From: Tribonema minus
Taxonomy: Eukaryota; Sar; Xanthophyceae; Tribonematales; Tribonemataceae
Length of the DNA stretch: 64,000 nucleotides
Reading direction: 5' to 3'
NCBI GenBank assembly: GCA_017506865.1
Contig: JAFCMP010000390.1
Span: 558,001-622,000 of the forward strand
Shown piece after piece: positions 26,101 through 37,909 of this stretch (its first letter is position 1; the number at the start of each line of letters is the position of its first letter). Both the position numbers and the translations under genes were made by a program. The notes under the pieces are model-generated. The model was not told the origin of the DNA. It saw nothing but the letters and a program-made list of their open reading frames with translations, and searched no databases.

Positions 26101-26921
26101 GCATCACAAGCTTGTTCAGGTTTGTCTCACAGTCTACCGTGATGCCGGCAGTGATATTATGTGCGTTGGCATGTTCCAGGACGGCGCCGTTGTGGACGAA
26201 GCCACATATTGCTAGTGCCTGATAGCATGACAATTTTGTTGCCCGCCAGGGGTGCTCACAGGTCTACAGACGTCCTGGCCAGCAAAGGGCCAGCAACGTC
26301 TGCGCGCTTGCTGTCCAACACACCTGTATTTTCGTGGTGTTGAGGTAGTGATTGTCAGCAGCTCATTACATGTAGGTATGGTGTGTACTGAAGCATTCGT
26401 GAGGTGTGTTCTGTCATGTAGGTGCTTTTGCGCAGCATCACAGCCAGGTTCCTGCAAAAGCCTGCGGGCTTTGCCCGCTCTGCTTTTCGGGGCTACTGCT
26501 TCGACTGGTGGCATTGACTTGACAAAGCTGCAAGACTGCTTGGTGCATCAGCTGATGGGCAACTTGAGCGAAGAGGCGTCAGTTCAAGTAGCGGCCATTA
26601 AACCTATACAATGATGTGATTGCTGAAGCGGGTTGTAACCTTGCCTTCAAAGATCCAGACTGTTTGCAGATGAACAGCGGTCAACATGTAGGTGTATCAG
26701 TTGAACGCACACATGCCGCCTCCCATGTCACCACTGTTGAGAATGTCATGGCGTCATCTGCATTCGACGTGTCATGTAGGGCGCCACTTTCACTCAATTT
26801 CTCAATGCCACGATGATGTCCTTGACCGCAGGAGATGCTGCGCGCGTGCTGCGGCACAGGCGACCCTGACTTGCTGGAGGCCACTGCCCTGCTCAACGCC
26901 GTGAGCACAGCGCCGCCGTAG
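20125..26921 (+). CDS. SMYD-type SET-domain protein lysine methyltransferase
   Basis: Nine exons: 20125-20883, about 21055-21198 (donor uncertain), 21757-21846, 22385-22552, 22993-23177, 24041-24256, 25014-25155, 26003-26047 and 26832-26921, roughly 612 residues. The N-terminal SET half begins near residue 88 (GRHTLAARAVTPGTHVL) and is followed by a Cys cluster (RCCHCM, then RCCGQRC) in the MYND position. The SET core carries YNSFTI, the cofactor motif MNHSC (about residue 355), then GTTLVVTATQ, ISYGPL and the post-SET cysteines (YCFVCCCVAC, CGVC). The C-terminal helices (EQSITILTTRQGG, AELGREHLKCA, EMLRACCGTGDPDLLEA) match the TPR-like end of SMYD proteins. The expected role is methylation of Lys in histone or non-histone proteins. 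Intron 5 (23178-24040) holds a telomere-like tract and a poly-C run at the acceptor. Intron 6 (24257-25013) has a GC donor. Confidence 0.82.
23880..24019. repeat. Degenerate telomere-like CCCTAA tract followed by long poly-C
   Basis: Repeated CCCTAA/CCCTGA/CCTAAT hexamers run from about 23895 to 23995 and pass directly into a poly-C run of about 20 bases (near 23997-24019). The tract lies in intron 5 of the SMYD gene and ends about 20 bases before its 3' splice site at 24040. Confidence 0.9.
25205..25253. repeat. TG dinucleotide microsatellite
   Basis: Two runs of (TG)n, of about 9 and 12 units, are split by AGTATGTC. They lie in intron 7 of the SMYD gene, 50 bp after the 5' splice site. Confidence 0.95.
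25681..25830. repeat. Two-copy tandem duplication, period 70 bp
   Basis: TCCAGATGATATT occurs at 25683 and 25753, and both copies continue through a GTTGATCACGC/ATTGATCACGC stretch to GGTGCTGCCGGGCCGCG. The repeat is intronic in the SMYD gene and not coding in my model. Confidence 0.85.
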
Positions 26922-28220
26922 CGTGCAGCGTCACTTGCACGACCGCGGCACTTCGAGTCACTTCGGCGCTTTGCTACAGGGCTGATCTGCCAGAAGCAGG
27001 CAATGAGAGGAAATGGTAACATCAATGTGCCAACCAACACTCTGTCTGCATATCGATCTCCTTGTCAGCTGTGCTTTTGGGGTCAGTCTGCAACGTCAAG
27101 TGGTCAACCAGGTGGCAAGCATGAGCGGCGCAGCAGTGGCGCATTCTGCACACATCTACGTCAGCAGGACACGACATGCCATATGCTCGTGATGCCAGCA
27201 AGTGAGGGCTGCTGCTGGAGGACAGACAGCTTGACTGTACTCTGGAACACATGTAGTACATGCCTCGCACCAATATGCAAAGCGTATTGCACAGGCAGTG
27301 GCTGCCTGGGGTTGCACCGCATGAGCACAGCGGAACTACAAACACACGAATGCACATCTTAAGATTGTGACGAAAATGTTATTACGGCCACCGTGTCACT
27401 CCAATGAACATGCAATGATTACCAAAACTGAGGGCCTGTGCACACGTGCTTGTCCCGTAAAATAAGCAATTGATGTGTGCGCTGCGACAGCCAAGGCTGC
27501 ACCAGTCTGCCCCGCGCCGCAGGAGTGTCGGTTTTGAGCGCCCATTGAGCCAACCCTGCCAACTGGCCATAGCCACCGAGCGAGGGTGCCGTGGCCGCAA
27601 CTGAGGCACGGTGTCCGTTCCTCGTGCAGAGCCGTACTTGCACCTCAAAGTATGTGCTCAAAGATACATAAGTCTGTCTGCCTGCCGGGTCGCTGCACGC
27701 GGCTGCGCAGCGCAGCATGTGTGGCACAGCGTGAGCGGCGCTGAGCGGTCAGCGATGCTGTGCCACCAGCGCCCTTCCTGCCTCTGTGCAGTTGCAGCAT
27801 GTCCACGCTCCCAACGCCGCGTCACCGCCGCCGTGCGGCGGGGCACCGGCGCGCGCAGGCCATTGTCCCTGGGTGGCAGGCGTGCTGCGCGACTGTCAGC
27901 CGTGAAGCGCCGGCACTGCAACGCCTGTGGCCCTGCTGCGGCGCTTCGCACCAGCCGCCGCCGCCGCCGCCAATGTCATCGTCCGCCGCAGACCTTGCTG
28001 GCAGATTTTATACCGGAGGATACCGGCGCCGCTCTCGCACAACACAGAAAAGAACAACCCACCACGACACCCACGCAAGGCGGCGCCCTCAAACCGGCAG
28101 CGCCGCCGCTGTTGCTCCCCTGCAGACCGGCCGCCTGAACCGCAAACAGCCGCTGCTGCTGCTGCTAGCCCGCCGCCACAACAGCAGATGGCGACAGGGA
28201 GGCCGGCCGCTGCTGCCGCG
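26922..28220. other. Intergenic region between convergent genes
   Basis: This 1.3-kb stretch lies between the SMYD stop (26921) and the stop of the Orai-like gene (28221, other strand). Open frames on both strands near 27.6-28.2 kb are Ala/Arg/Pro-rich and lack conserved motifs or a consistent splice structure. I see no supported gene. Confidence 0.5.
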
Positions 28221-30430
28221 CTAGACGCGCGTGGTGTAGATATCCGACCCGCCGCTGCTGGCGCGGCTGCCGGCGTCGTGCGCGGCGCCGCCGCCGGTGT
28301 TCCATGTGTAGGACGCCGCGGGGGCGCCGTTGCCGTTGACGCCGGCTGCGCCGTTGTACAGCAGCGACGCGCCCTCGAGGCCCGCCATGAGGCGGTGCGC
28401 GTGCATGCTGCCCGAGACGAGCTCGCACGACTTGACCTGCGCGCGGCGGTGGCGGCCGTGCGGGGGCGAGTGTGAGGGGTGATTGCCACTTTCAACGCGG
28501 CCATGCGCTTGAGCTTGTGTTGACTTGACGCGAGCACCTCGTTGCTTGTGCTAGCGAGCGTGTGTACGTCAATGAGGTGCTGCAGCATGTGTTGGAGCAG
28601 CACGAAATGGGCATCTAGTCTGATTGCCCAGCTCGTTGAACCCAGCATGTATGATCCGTTGAAGCAGGCCTGCGTGCAAGTGTCGTGTGGCAGGGCGTCC
28701 GAGAAGGGCCTGAGGGCGCTGCGCACGCCATCACCACGACTATCATGCGGGTTGAACAGTCAAAAAGAGAGTTGCTGAGGTACGTCAGTACATGGCTACC
28801 GCACACACTCAGCAATGGTCTACACCAGCAGCTATCCCCGCCGTGATCCGCCATTCCGTCACAACAGAGTACTCAGGCGGCGACGCGATGCTGTGCACGC
28901 GATGACGTGCGAGACATCCACATGGCACCCCCTAATTGCAGCCAGTCTACCAATGGCGCACGCGCACGGGAGCCGCAGGCCGCCGCGCTGCAGACTCCAT
29001 GCACACGCATGCCCCCCCCCCCCCCGTACCGCGCTGCAAGACTCGCGCGCACCTTGAACTTGTCGCGCACGTGCACCATGACGACGATGATGATGCTCAT
29101 GCTGATGAGCAGGCCGAGGCTGATGAGCACGGACAGGACCGTGCGCGACATGCCTATCCACGCGTACGAGATGGCCGACATGTGGAACGCCAGCATGCCG
29201 ATGACAAACAGCCGTACGGTCCATCTGCGCGCGCGTGCGTGGCCGGGTGGGGGGGGGGGGGGGTGGGCAACAGAGAAGGTTGTGCGCGTCAGCGTTAGGA
29301 GCGGCATGCGGTGACGAAGGCGCTTGCGCATGCGCGAGCGCGCTGTCACACAGGGGGCAACGCTCAACTTCACGGGCTCAGATAGCTGCTTCAAAACAGT
29401 CAATGTCGTAAAGACACCTTTGTGAAAACATGTGCCATGACAGACCTTACGGGGAATGGTACATGGCCACAAACGCACTCTTCAGAGAGGAGACGAGGAG
29501 CTCGACGCCACAGGACGCGGCTGCTCCTTCACAGCGCCCCCCCCCCAGCCGTTCCCTGCGCCTGCGCACTCGCTCACATTTGGTAGTTGGCCATCTGCTC
29601 CACTGACTTGCGCATGGAGCCCGCGGGCCCGCGCAGCGCCAGCCCCGTGCCCCAGATCCTGCACACCGTCGCCAGGATCAGAGCCAGCATCTCTGAGCCC
29701 ATCGCCACCGTGGTGAAGAAGTAGAACGTGAGCAGGATGGCCACGTGCTGTCGGCGAGGGGGGAGAAAGGGGGGGCGCCATAGGCATTTTAAGCGAATCC
29801 GGTGGATTGATGCCGCATCGATATTAGCGGTGCGCGCTTTGAGAGCGCCTTTGAGGCTGTGCTGCGGCAGCACAGCAGGGGGAGGGGCACGTTGCAGGGA
29901 GGGCCATGCGCATGTGAAACAGACAACAGGCAGTCCTCGCAGCTGCCTGCACTGTGAGGCACAGGGAGGTCGGCACTGAAGGGGGCGCAAAACCAAGTGA
30001 CACAACACTCAGGCGCATCTCTCGCCGCCTATGGTATCACTGACCTGGTTGGAGAAGCTGACGTCCGTGTGCAGCAGGGCAGAGTAGCTGAAGCCGGCGA
30101 GCATGCTCGCAGTAGTGGCAACTGCACCAGAGGACAAGCAGGTTCAAAGATGATCTGAGGTGCCTGACCATGCGCCACCGCGTTGATGAATGCACTTCAA
30201 CAATCTGTTGTGGCAAATCTTATGCTACATGTTGCTGTGGCACAAGAGCTCTCCACACAGCAACGCAACAGGTAATGAATTCTTTCAGGCTCAAGTCAGA
30301 TGCACGTACATAGGCACATGATCGCACCTGTCCCAAGGTTACTGACGAAGAAGTTCAGCTCCAAGTTTTGGATGGTTATAGCCTTTTTCTTCAGTTCGCT
30401 CTCCAGCAACTCCTTGTCAGCCGCAAGCAT
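28221..30430 (-). CDS. Four-helix membrane protein, Orai (CRAC calcium channel)-like
   Basis: Five exons on the minus strand: 30328-30430, 30045-30121, 29578-29747, 29053-29224 and 28221-28436, giving a complete 245-residue protein with every junction in phase. The start codon sits in a strong CCACCATG context. The N-terminus (KELLESELKKKAITIQNLEL) is a short coiled coil. Four hydrophobic segments follow: TM1 about 36-51 (SMLAGFSYSALL), TM2 about 62-90 (ILLTFYFFTTVAMGSEML), TM3 118-139 and TM4 144-168, then a Gly/Ser-rich cytosolic tail. A conserved-looking GLALRGPAGSM loop lies between TM2 and TM3. Size, helix count and the AGF motif in TM1 resemble Orai-type store-operated calcium channels of protists; the pore acid would be near HTD after TM1. 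Another small tetraspan family cannot be excluded. Confidence 0.7.
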
Positions 30431-31048
30431 GGTGGCTACAGTGCTGCGCCCACACAGTTCCCTGCTCCGAGCTGCTGCTGCTGCTGCCGCTGCCGGTCAA
30501 AGCACCTCGCCAACAGCCCTGTCGCATGCAGACAACGGAGAGACAGCATTGTTGAGTGCTCTGACATTGATGCTAGGCAGGTGGCGCGGGATGACTGTGC
30601 CATCGAAGCGCAAGCACAAGCAGTGTGCAGTTGTCTGACGCGTCAACCAGAGCTCAAAGCTCCCTTCAATGCAGGCTGGCCATGGACGTCGAAAAACGTG
30701 TACCAAGTCTCCAGGTGTACATGCTCTACATGCCACGTAGAGGCGTTCACAGCAAGACAGTGGCAACAAGCTCGATGCAGCACAGGGTGCGACTCGCGGC
30801 TTGCAAGATCTGTGATGACCGCGCGTCATACCTTGTCCTTATCCTCGGTGCCGCGACAAGCGCCAAAGAGATGTCAAACAGCCTATCTGTGTACTGACTG
30901 ACTGTATGCAACACGCCGTCGTGAACACCACGAGCTAAATTTCTCTCGGCTTGCGTTGAAGTTGCAACTTGACGTTGGGTTGCCCAGCGCGCAGCAGCGG
31001 TAGCAGCTGATGCTGGCGAAGCCAGCTGGATACTGCTGTAGCAAGATC
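30431..31048. promoter_or_regulatory. Divergent upstream region of Orai-like and hydrolase genes
   Basis: These 618 bp separate two opposite start codons. Open frames here are short and show no recognised motif. The region must carry 5' leaders and promoters of both genes, though at this length they may be separate. Confidence 0.3.
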
Positions 31049-34000
31049 ATGAGCACCGCCGAAGAGCTGCCTACACTGCGGCTCAGGCGAAGAAAGTCGC
31101 AGCAAAGCACCGCACCATTTGGCGAGATCCATGACAGCAGGCCGCCGTCCGCGGAGCTGCTGTCCAGACGGCGACAAACAAGTCCAGACCTGGAATCAGG
31201 TCTGTTGATTTGCTAGCTAAGCCTACATCTGAGTACTGAGCGCGTCGTTGTTGTTGCAGCCGCTGTTGACGTTTGGCACGTTACCTGACACGGCTTTCGC
31301 GCTGCAGTGAAGCGCTTGCGGGAAGCTGGAGAAGAGGAGCCCGCAGCCGGACATCGTGGCAGCAGAAGAAGCAGTATGAGCATCAGGAACAAGCCACCTC
31401 CGATCGATACACAGGTCACGACTACTTTTTCGGCGACGCTTTGCATGGGATATTGTGCAAGCCCTCGGCTTTTTTTGCTTGCGAGCGTAACTCACTGAAT
31501 TCAACTGAATTCAATACAACCTGCCTACCACTATGTATGCACGTACTGCTGCTACTGATACGACGGTGTGTTTGTGCAATCGGACTCGCAAGCAATTCAC
31601 GCAGCCTAGGAGCAATTACTAATTGCCTCTAGGACACATCTGCTGCTGCGTTTGCTTGCTGATGCTCTGCACCACTAGTGACATCAACGATCACCATTGA
31701 AGTCCGACTCATGTCCATGCCACCATCTGCATATAACCCGTGCTGCGCTGCGCCGCTTGCCACTCGTAACATCTCTGTTGTCACCGCTGCGTCAACTTCA
31801 ACAGGCTTTCACACCCGCATTCGAATGGGCGGAGGACATCAAGCCCAACCCCGTGCGCTCCGCGATAAAGTTCGGGCTGGCGCTGGCGGCGTTTGCGCTG
31901 GCGGTGCGCGTGCTGAACGCTGAACTCGGGCCTATGACGCTCCTCACGCTGCGCCTGTGGCCAGTTGTGTATCAGCAGGACACGGCCATTGCGGCGTCCG
32001 ACGCGGCCGCAGTACAGGTGACTCTCCTGCAGGGTCGGGTGCGGTTTGCTAAGAGCATGACGGTATGTGTCGCTGAGAGGGGGCCTGCCGCTAAAAAGGG
32101 AAGTTGCGGTGGTGTTGAAGTTGCGTGGTCTGCGCTGGAATCGTCGTTCATTCGAGCAGCGAAATGCTGCTTTTGCATCAGCACTCTAGCCCCGTCGCGA
32201 GGGTCGACTGGCAATGAACTGCTCAGCTTGGCTTCGCATCCTGACTCAATGTAGACAGATCGTGCGCTCATTGAGTTGTTTCTGCAAGTTGCTGACGCTC
32301 TGGTGCTGCGTTGTGCCAGGGCAACTCGCCGAGTCGGCACCGGCAAGGGCACCTCTCATGGAATTGTATTCATGCTCTCTGCTCTACAAATCTCCATCGC
32401 AGGCCTGGCGTGCAGCGGCAGACGCGGCGTTTGCCTTCAAAGGCCCGGCTATGGAACACACATGGACTGTCAATGTAAGCCTGCAGCACCGCTGATGGGT
32501 TTCGTTAACGTTTCATATCCGGAATTCTTCAGGCTTGTTGTTCAGAATGCAACCCTGCGGCAGGTTGTGATAAGGTACATCAAGCTGTGGCAATTGGGGG
32601 GAGCACGTAAGTAGAGCCAGCTTCGTCACTGACTCCAATTCTTGCCAATATGCTTGTAGGACCAGCCCCCTTGCAGTGCTTGCGGATACTGCTGCCGCCC
32701 ACTTCTGATGGGCGGTGAACCTCTGCTGCGCGCAGCGCATGCCGCGTCTCACTTGGCTCACTTTCTCTGTGACCTGCGTCGCCCTGACGCACGATCAGGT
32801 TAGAACATTGAGACGGCTTCGTGCGCTTGCACGTGCGCCCAGATCGTTCTGCACTCATGATCTTGTTTGAATAGCACCCTCCAACGTGGAGGGCTCGGCC
32901 GCGCGAGACACCAAATGAGTGGACGTCCGCAGTCGAAGAACGGCTCGAGCGCTGCTGTACTTACTGCAGTGAGCATACACGCTGCCTTTTGCCCTGCAGG
33001 TGCCCGCGCAGGCCGGCAGCAGCACCCACACCGTGCCGGTCCGTTTCTACACGCCAACACGCGCCCCCAGAATAGGGCGCCGCGATGCTGCCGGAGCCGT
33101 CAGCGACAATGCGAGCAACGTTGTCGTGCTGCTGTTGCACGGAGGCGGCTGGGTCACGGGAGGAGGGCAGAGCCACGACGGCCTGGCAAGCGCCGTCGCG
33201 TACGCCACTGGGCACGTCGTGGCAGCGCCGGATTACAGGTGGGGGTTAGGGTACGGGGCAGGGTAGGGTTAGGATGAGGGTGAGGGGTTAGGGCGCCCGG
33301 TGGTATGCAACTGGTGCAGCTCCGCGTTGCACCAGCAGCGTGGTGGTGTCGGATGTGACGCCTGCGGCCTGCCTCGTCGGAAGCGGACACCAGGCGATTT
33401 GCGGCGATGAGACTGGCCGCGTGGGGGCTGGCGCGCAGGTGACACGGCAGTGGTAATGTCTCAGTGCTCAGCCTGCAACAGTGTGTTGCATACAGATACT
33501 ATGAAAGCGCGGCGGGGGCAGGCCGTAGGCAGCACTGCTGTTCACGGTCAGGCCCTCAGTATATGCGTGTATCCCCGGACATGACGTTCATCGCGTGGCG
33601 TATCAGCCCATTCAAAGCTCTGTTTTGAGATAGCTTTCGCGGCATCGCTCGCTGAATGCTACTTGCAGAATTGCTGAGCTCGTGGCTTGCATCGACACGA
33701 CACCGCCGCAGGGAAAACTGCCCAAAGCGGCCCATGAACATGTCTCTCCCAATCTTTTGCTAGGCGGGCACCTCACTGAAAAGTATGGTATGGCATGCTT
33801 TGCTGTTTTGTGCAGGCTGGCTCCAGAGCACCAGTTTCCCGCCGCTCTTGAGGATGCTGCAGCAGTGCTCACATGGCTACTTGAAGTTGGAACCGGTGCT
33901 CTTCAGCCCCAGGTGAGACTTGTTGGCATCAATAAAAAAGCTCAAATGCAGCCTGCTGGCAGAGAGTAGTACCACAGCTTGAACAGCTACGCTCTCTGCA

Positions 34001-36146
34001 GCATTGCCAGCAATGGCGCTCAATGACTCGTTGAGACGCATGCTTGCGTTTGTTGCAGAGACAGGAGCTGCCGTGGTGCCACACAGCAGCACACCTTGGC
34101 GGCGACGCACTCATATGGAGTTGCTGCAGCATCCTTGCTGCACCATTGAGGTGCCGTCAGATCACCCACTGTGGCGCATGGCATCACAGCTGCGACACGG
34201 CGACACGGCCGCGCTGGCAGCTATCTATATGCACCATGTACATGCACATGCATACAGGCTGTGCACACACATCATGCCATGCTACCACCGACAAGCCGCA
34301 GAATTTCAGTGACCTTTGTCATACAACATCAACGCGCTGCCAGCTGTCAGGCGCACGACATGTGTGTGCGCACAACGCACCATCAGCGCCAACACTCATC
34401 AGTCGCTCACGCACACCTGTGCGACGCCTTGGCCCTCTGTCGTTCGCAGCACGCTCCCGTGGCCGAAGATGAGCCGCCCGCCGCGCTCTCCATCGTGTTG
34501 GGGGGTGACGGCGTCGGCGGCAATCTCGCCGCGGCCCTGACGCTGCGCCCGCCGCTGCCGCCGCTGCGCTCGCGTTCGCACAACGACAACAGCGTGTGCG
34601 CAGCAGTGCTCGCCTATCCGCTGCTGGACCCTACGCTGTCCGCGGGGAGCCATCATGAGGATGGCGGCAGTGGTTTGCCAATGGTGTTGAAGGCGGAGCA
34701 TGTGAGTGTGTGTAGATGAGGTCGTGTGGAGTGGTGCAGCCACTGTGAAGTCTTGCGCGCTCAATGTTCTGCGTCTTGCAAGTCGCTGGCGCTGGGAAGT
34801 GGGTGCTGCTGTCGATGCCGCTAATCATGGCGCTCACTGCGTGGCCCAGTTGGCCCAGGTGCTACTTCAAGTGTGTCGGAGCAGTGCTGCACTGCTACGT
34901 GACCGCTGAAGGTGCGAGCACAGGCATCACCGTTGCATACTTCATACATGTGGGTCTTCAGGCCAGGCAGTGACCGTCACGATCATGATGCCATCATCGC
35001 TGAGCACTGTGACAGCATCGCCCTGACGCAGCAACATTGCGCCTGCCATGAGGTGCTCGCGGCGAGTGCGCTACTCGCAGCACGTCACCTGACTCCTGCC
35101 GCCGCCATCGCCCTGATCCTGCGACAGGTCGCCCACTACTGGGACATGTATCTGCCACCGTTGTGGCGTGAGAGACACCAGGGGCTAGACGGCAGCGACT
35201 ACCTCATCGCGCCCCTCCTGGCGCCCTTGCCGCTGCTGGCGCGGCAGCCGCCGACGCTGGTACTCTCTGCCACGGTGCGTGCTGCGCAGGGATTGTCGGC
35301 ACCTAAATGAGTTGTGCCGGTCTAACGCGCTTCGCGCGACGAGTCTTCGTCATGTTAACTTGTAAGGAAGTCGCGTGACTGAGGTGTCTCCTGCAAGCAC
35401 AGTGGGTCTTGTGGGTGCATATGGTGGGTCACGTGCGCTGAACTAGAACGTTTATAAAGTACAACACTGTATGGAAAGCTTGCATCCTCAAGAAAGCTTC
35501 AGCAGGAAGAGCATGAATGAAAAGACTACGCACATGGGTTGATCAAACTTGTTAGACTGAATATGTGAAACCCTGAATCCTCTAGTCAGGCTTCAGCATG
35601 AAGGGCCTGAACGAAATGATTCTGCACGTATGGTTTTGCGACAAACCTTTGTGTGTTTTCTTTCTTTATGGCCAAGTATTGCTTCTTTCTTGCTGGCATT
35701 TACAAGGAAAGCGTCTCGCCAGCAGCCACATTTTTGCCATGGGAAGGAGTACTGGACAGAAGTTCATTGCCTGTGCCTCCGCTCCAGAACGACGCATCTC
35801 ATTTGCCTCGCTGATACGCTTTCGTCTGAATCGAGCCTCCCTCATATGCATGCTGCAATACCCCTGCGCTGACCGAAAACCTGCTCACCCCCACCGCATC
35901 CAATGCCAAATCTCTCTCCCCTCGCAGGTAGACATAGCTCGCGACGATGGCGAGAGCTACATCGAACAGCTGCAGAAAGCCGCCGCTGCCGCGGCCTCCG
36001 CCAACGGCGGCGCCCCGGCCGCCGCGCAGTCGCACGCGGTGCGGCTGCCGCGGACCGTGCGCGGCTTCTTCGGGCGCCGCAGCCACGAAGGCGGCGCTGC
36101 GAGTCTCAAGGAGATGAAGGCGCACATACAGCGGCACTGCGCGTAG
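31049..36146 (+). CDS. HSL-family alpha/beta hydrolase, membrane-anchored, predicted pseudoenzyme
   Basis: Nine exons: 31049-31199, 31308-31414, 31805-32017, 32403-32474, 33000-33238, 33816-33912, 34450-34701, 35128-35274 and 35928-36146, 498 residues, all junctions in phase. The N-terminus is basic and Ser-rich; one hydrophobic helix lies near residues 107-124 (FGLALAAFALAVRVL). The hydrolase domain has the oxyanion motif HGGGW (His228) and YRLAPEHQFPAALEDA, both typical of hormone-sensitive-lipase-like enzymes. The nucleophile elbow, normally GDSAG, reads GDGVG, so Gly314 replaces Ser. The acid motif is kept as DIARDDG (Asp428). The usual HGF is RGFFG, with Arg471 in place of His. Two of three catalytic residues are therefore absent, which suggests a ligand-binding or structural role, as in plant gibberellin receptors of this fold. 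Intron 5 begins with TTAGGG-like repeats. Confidence 0.8.
33239..33292. repeat. Degenerate TTAGGG telomere-like tract at a 5' splice site
   Basis: GGGTTAGGG, AGGGTAGGGTTAGG and GGGGTTAGGG occur within about 50 bp directly after the exon that ends at 33238. It is the G-rich strand of the same repeat type seen as the C-rich strand at 23.9 kb and 63.9 kb. Confidence 0.85.
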
Positions 36147-36656
36147 CTCGCCACGCCAGCGCCGCAGCAGCGCAGCACGTAGGTCCGTCGGCGCCGTGCG
36201 GAGCCCAAGCGCCTGCGCCGACGCAGCCGCAGCAGCATCGTTGAGAGCGCACGGTTGGCGGCAGCAGCGACGCGCCCTTGGGTGCCGCAGCTGCGCCGCC
36301 TGTGCGTCCCGCGTGCAAGAGGTCGCCGCGCATTGCCGTAGCGCACGTGCCGTAGCGCGCAACGATAGAGCCGCTCTTCCGGCAGCGACTTCGTCCAGCG
36401 CACGGCGCGTGTCGTAGTGCTGTCGCTAGGTGTAGGGACATATTCTTCGTCGATCTTGCCGCCCGCGTGTGGCTGCGTGGCGCCCTCAGCGCCGCCGCCA
36501 CCGCAGCAGCAGTTGCGGCAGCAGCAGCAACCGCACGCTCTGCGGCATACAAGCCTGCCCTACGCTGCCCCACCCCCTGCCAGCCGTTCACAACTGCGTG
36601 GGGAGCGGCACATGCGACAGAGACCATCCCATTAGTGAGGCGCATCACCACGCACG
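36147..36656. other. Intergenic, 3' flank of the hydrolase gene
   Basis: GC-rich, Ala/Arg/Pro-coding low-complexity sequence on every frame with CAG/GCC repeats. I see no gene with recognisable motifs or consistent splicing. Confidence 0.5.
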
Positions 36657-37480
36657 AGTGCAGCGGCACGACACCGCAAGGCGGAGGCCAAAGCATGTTG
36701 CGTCACCGTGCCGTGACCAACATGGGCGCCCTGCCGGCAATGGCCACCGTCAGCTTAGCCGAGCGCGCCGTTCATGTCATGCGGCATGTGCACGGCGGAG
36801 CAGGAGCAGGCGCGGCACGAGTGCTACGCGCGGCGCTACTGGCCGTGTTGCCGTCACGCAGGCTCGCTGCTGCTTGTCGATTGGGAGGCACCACAGAGGC
36901 GCGGCTGCGCTCAGGATGCCGCATGGCAGGCGCACGCATCATGCCAGCGCGGCTGTGGCGCGGTAGGCAGCAGGTTGGCGCTATGGTGGCAACTGTGGTC
37001 GAGCGTGTGAGCGCCGTGCGCGTACGATGGCAGCAGGCTGCGCTTGCAGCTCTGTTGTTGCATTGCGTTTCTCACGTAGGATGGTCAACATGCCAGACTG
37101 GCAGGAGACAACGAGGATTGGGCGTGGCAGTGTGACCGGACAGGGAGCGGACTGCTGGAGCCTGTTTGGAGCGCTTGTGTCGCAGGGTGTGTTGTTGTTG
37201 TTGTTTCGTGGATGTGCAGTATTGTGGTGCAAGTGAGTGTTGGTTGTATTACGCTGCGGCCAGCGCTATTGCTGTCGATGTGTGGACATAGACGTGGGTG
37301 GTGTTGTGAGTCTGCAAACTGGTGTGTGTTTCCGTAGCATGCTCAGGGCGACTTGCACTGTGAAATAAACCTCCTGTGGCTTGCGAAATCACTCTTGATC
37401 CCTTTGCGATCGATGTGTTGAGGTGCTGCAGTCACATCGAAACGTGGACCCGAGGTGACTCGCCAATTTATTCTCAAGAG
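36657..37480 (+). repeat. Copy 1 of a 0.8-kb direct repeat with MYND-like relic
   Basis: This segment is highly similar to 41253-42052 in the same orientation; a stretch of about 120 bp is nearly identical (36851-36955 against 41469-41575). The best frame shows CGMCTAEQEQARHEC and later GCAQDAAWQAHASC, a Cys/Trp/His spacing close to the end of a MYND zinc finger. The frame closes soon after with a stop near 37010, unlike copy 2, so this copy looks broken. The 3' part is non-coding but conserved between copies up to GTGACTCGCCAATTTATTC. Confidence 0.75.
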
Positions 37481-37909
37481 CGTGACTGGCAAACCGCTCA
37501 AATGTCTGAGAAACGCGCGCAACAGAGTGTGTTGTACCTGCCATGGCATGTATGCATCGCTCAGAGTTGGGAGACTATCATGGCCGGAGGACCGAGCATA
37601 ATCTTTGCAAATCACACAAAGGTGATGCATTGGTGCATGCATAGATGTGAAACGCATACAGCCACACTGCATTGTTGCCCAAGTCCGCAGCCGGCTAGAG
37701 GCGCTGGAGTTAATTGTGAAATGCATCACAGAATGGCAAACACGAGCATCATCACGCGCAATCACAACAATCAGTGAGGAAAATACATCACTAAATGGTC
37801 TGTTGATAACAGTCTCGTTGCATTTGATCAGACCTGATACCACCAGCTAAACAACGTTCTGTGGAAGGTATGAAAGATGAAACTGAAGGCATGGTTTACG
37901 GTACTGGGA

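Noticed and set aside
27896..28726. 276-codon open frame on the minus strand
   Set aside because: It covers the last exon of the Orai-like gene in a different frame and is Arg/Ala/Ser low-complexity, typical of GC-rich shadow frames.
32537..32600. Possible extra exon of the hydrolase gene (LVVQNATLRQVVIRYIKLW)
   Set aside because: Its phase does not fit either neighbour, while exon 32403-32474 joins directly to 33000 in phase and gives a continuous family-like sequence.
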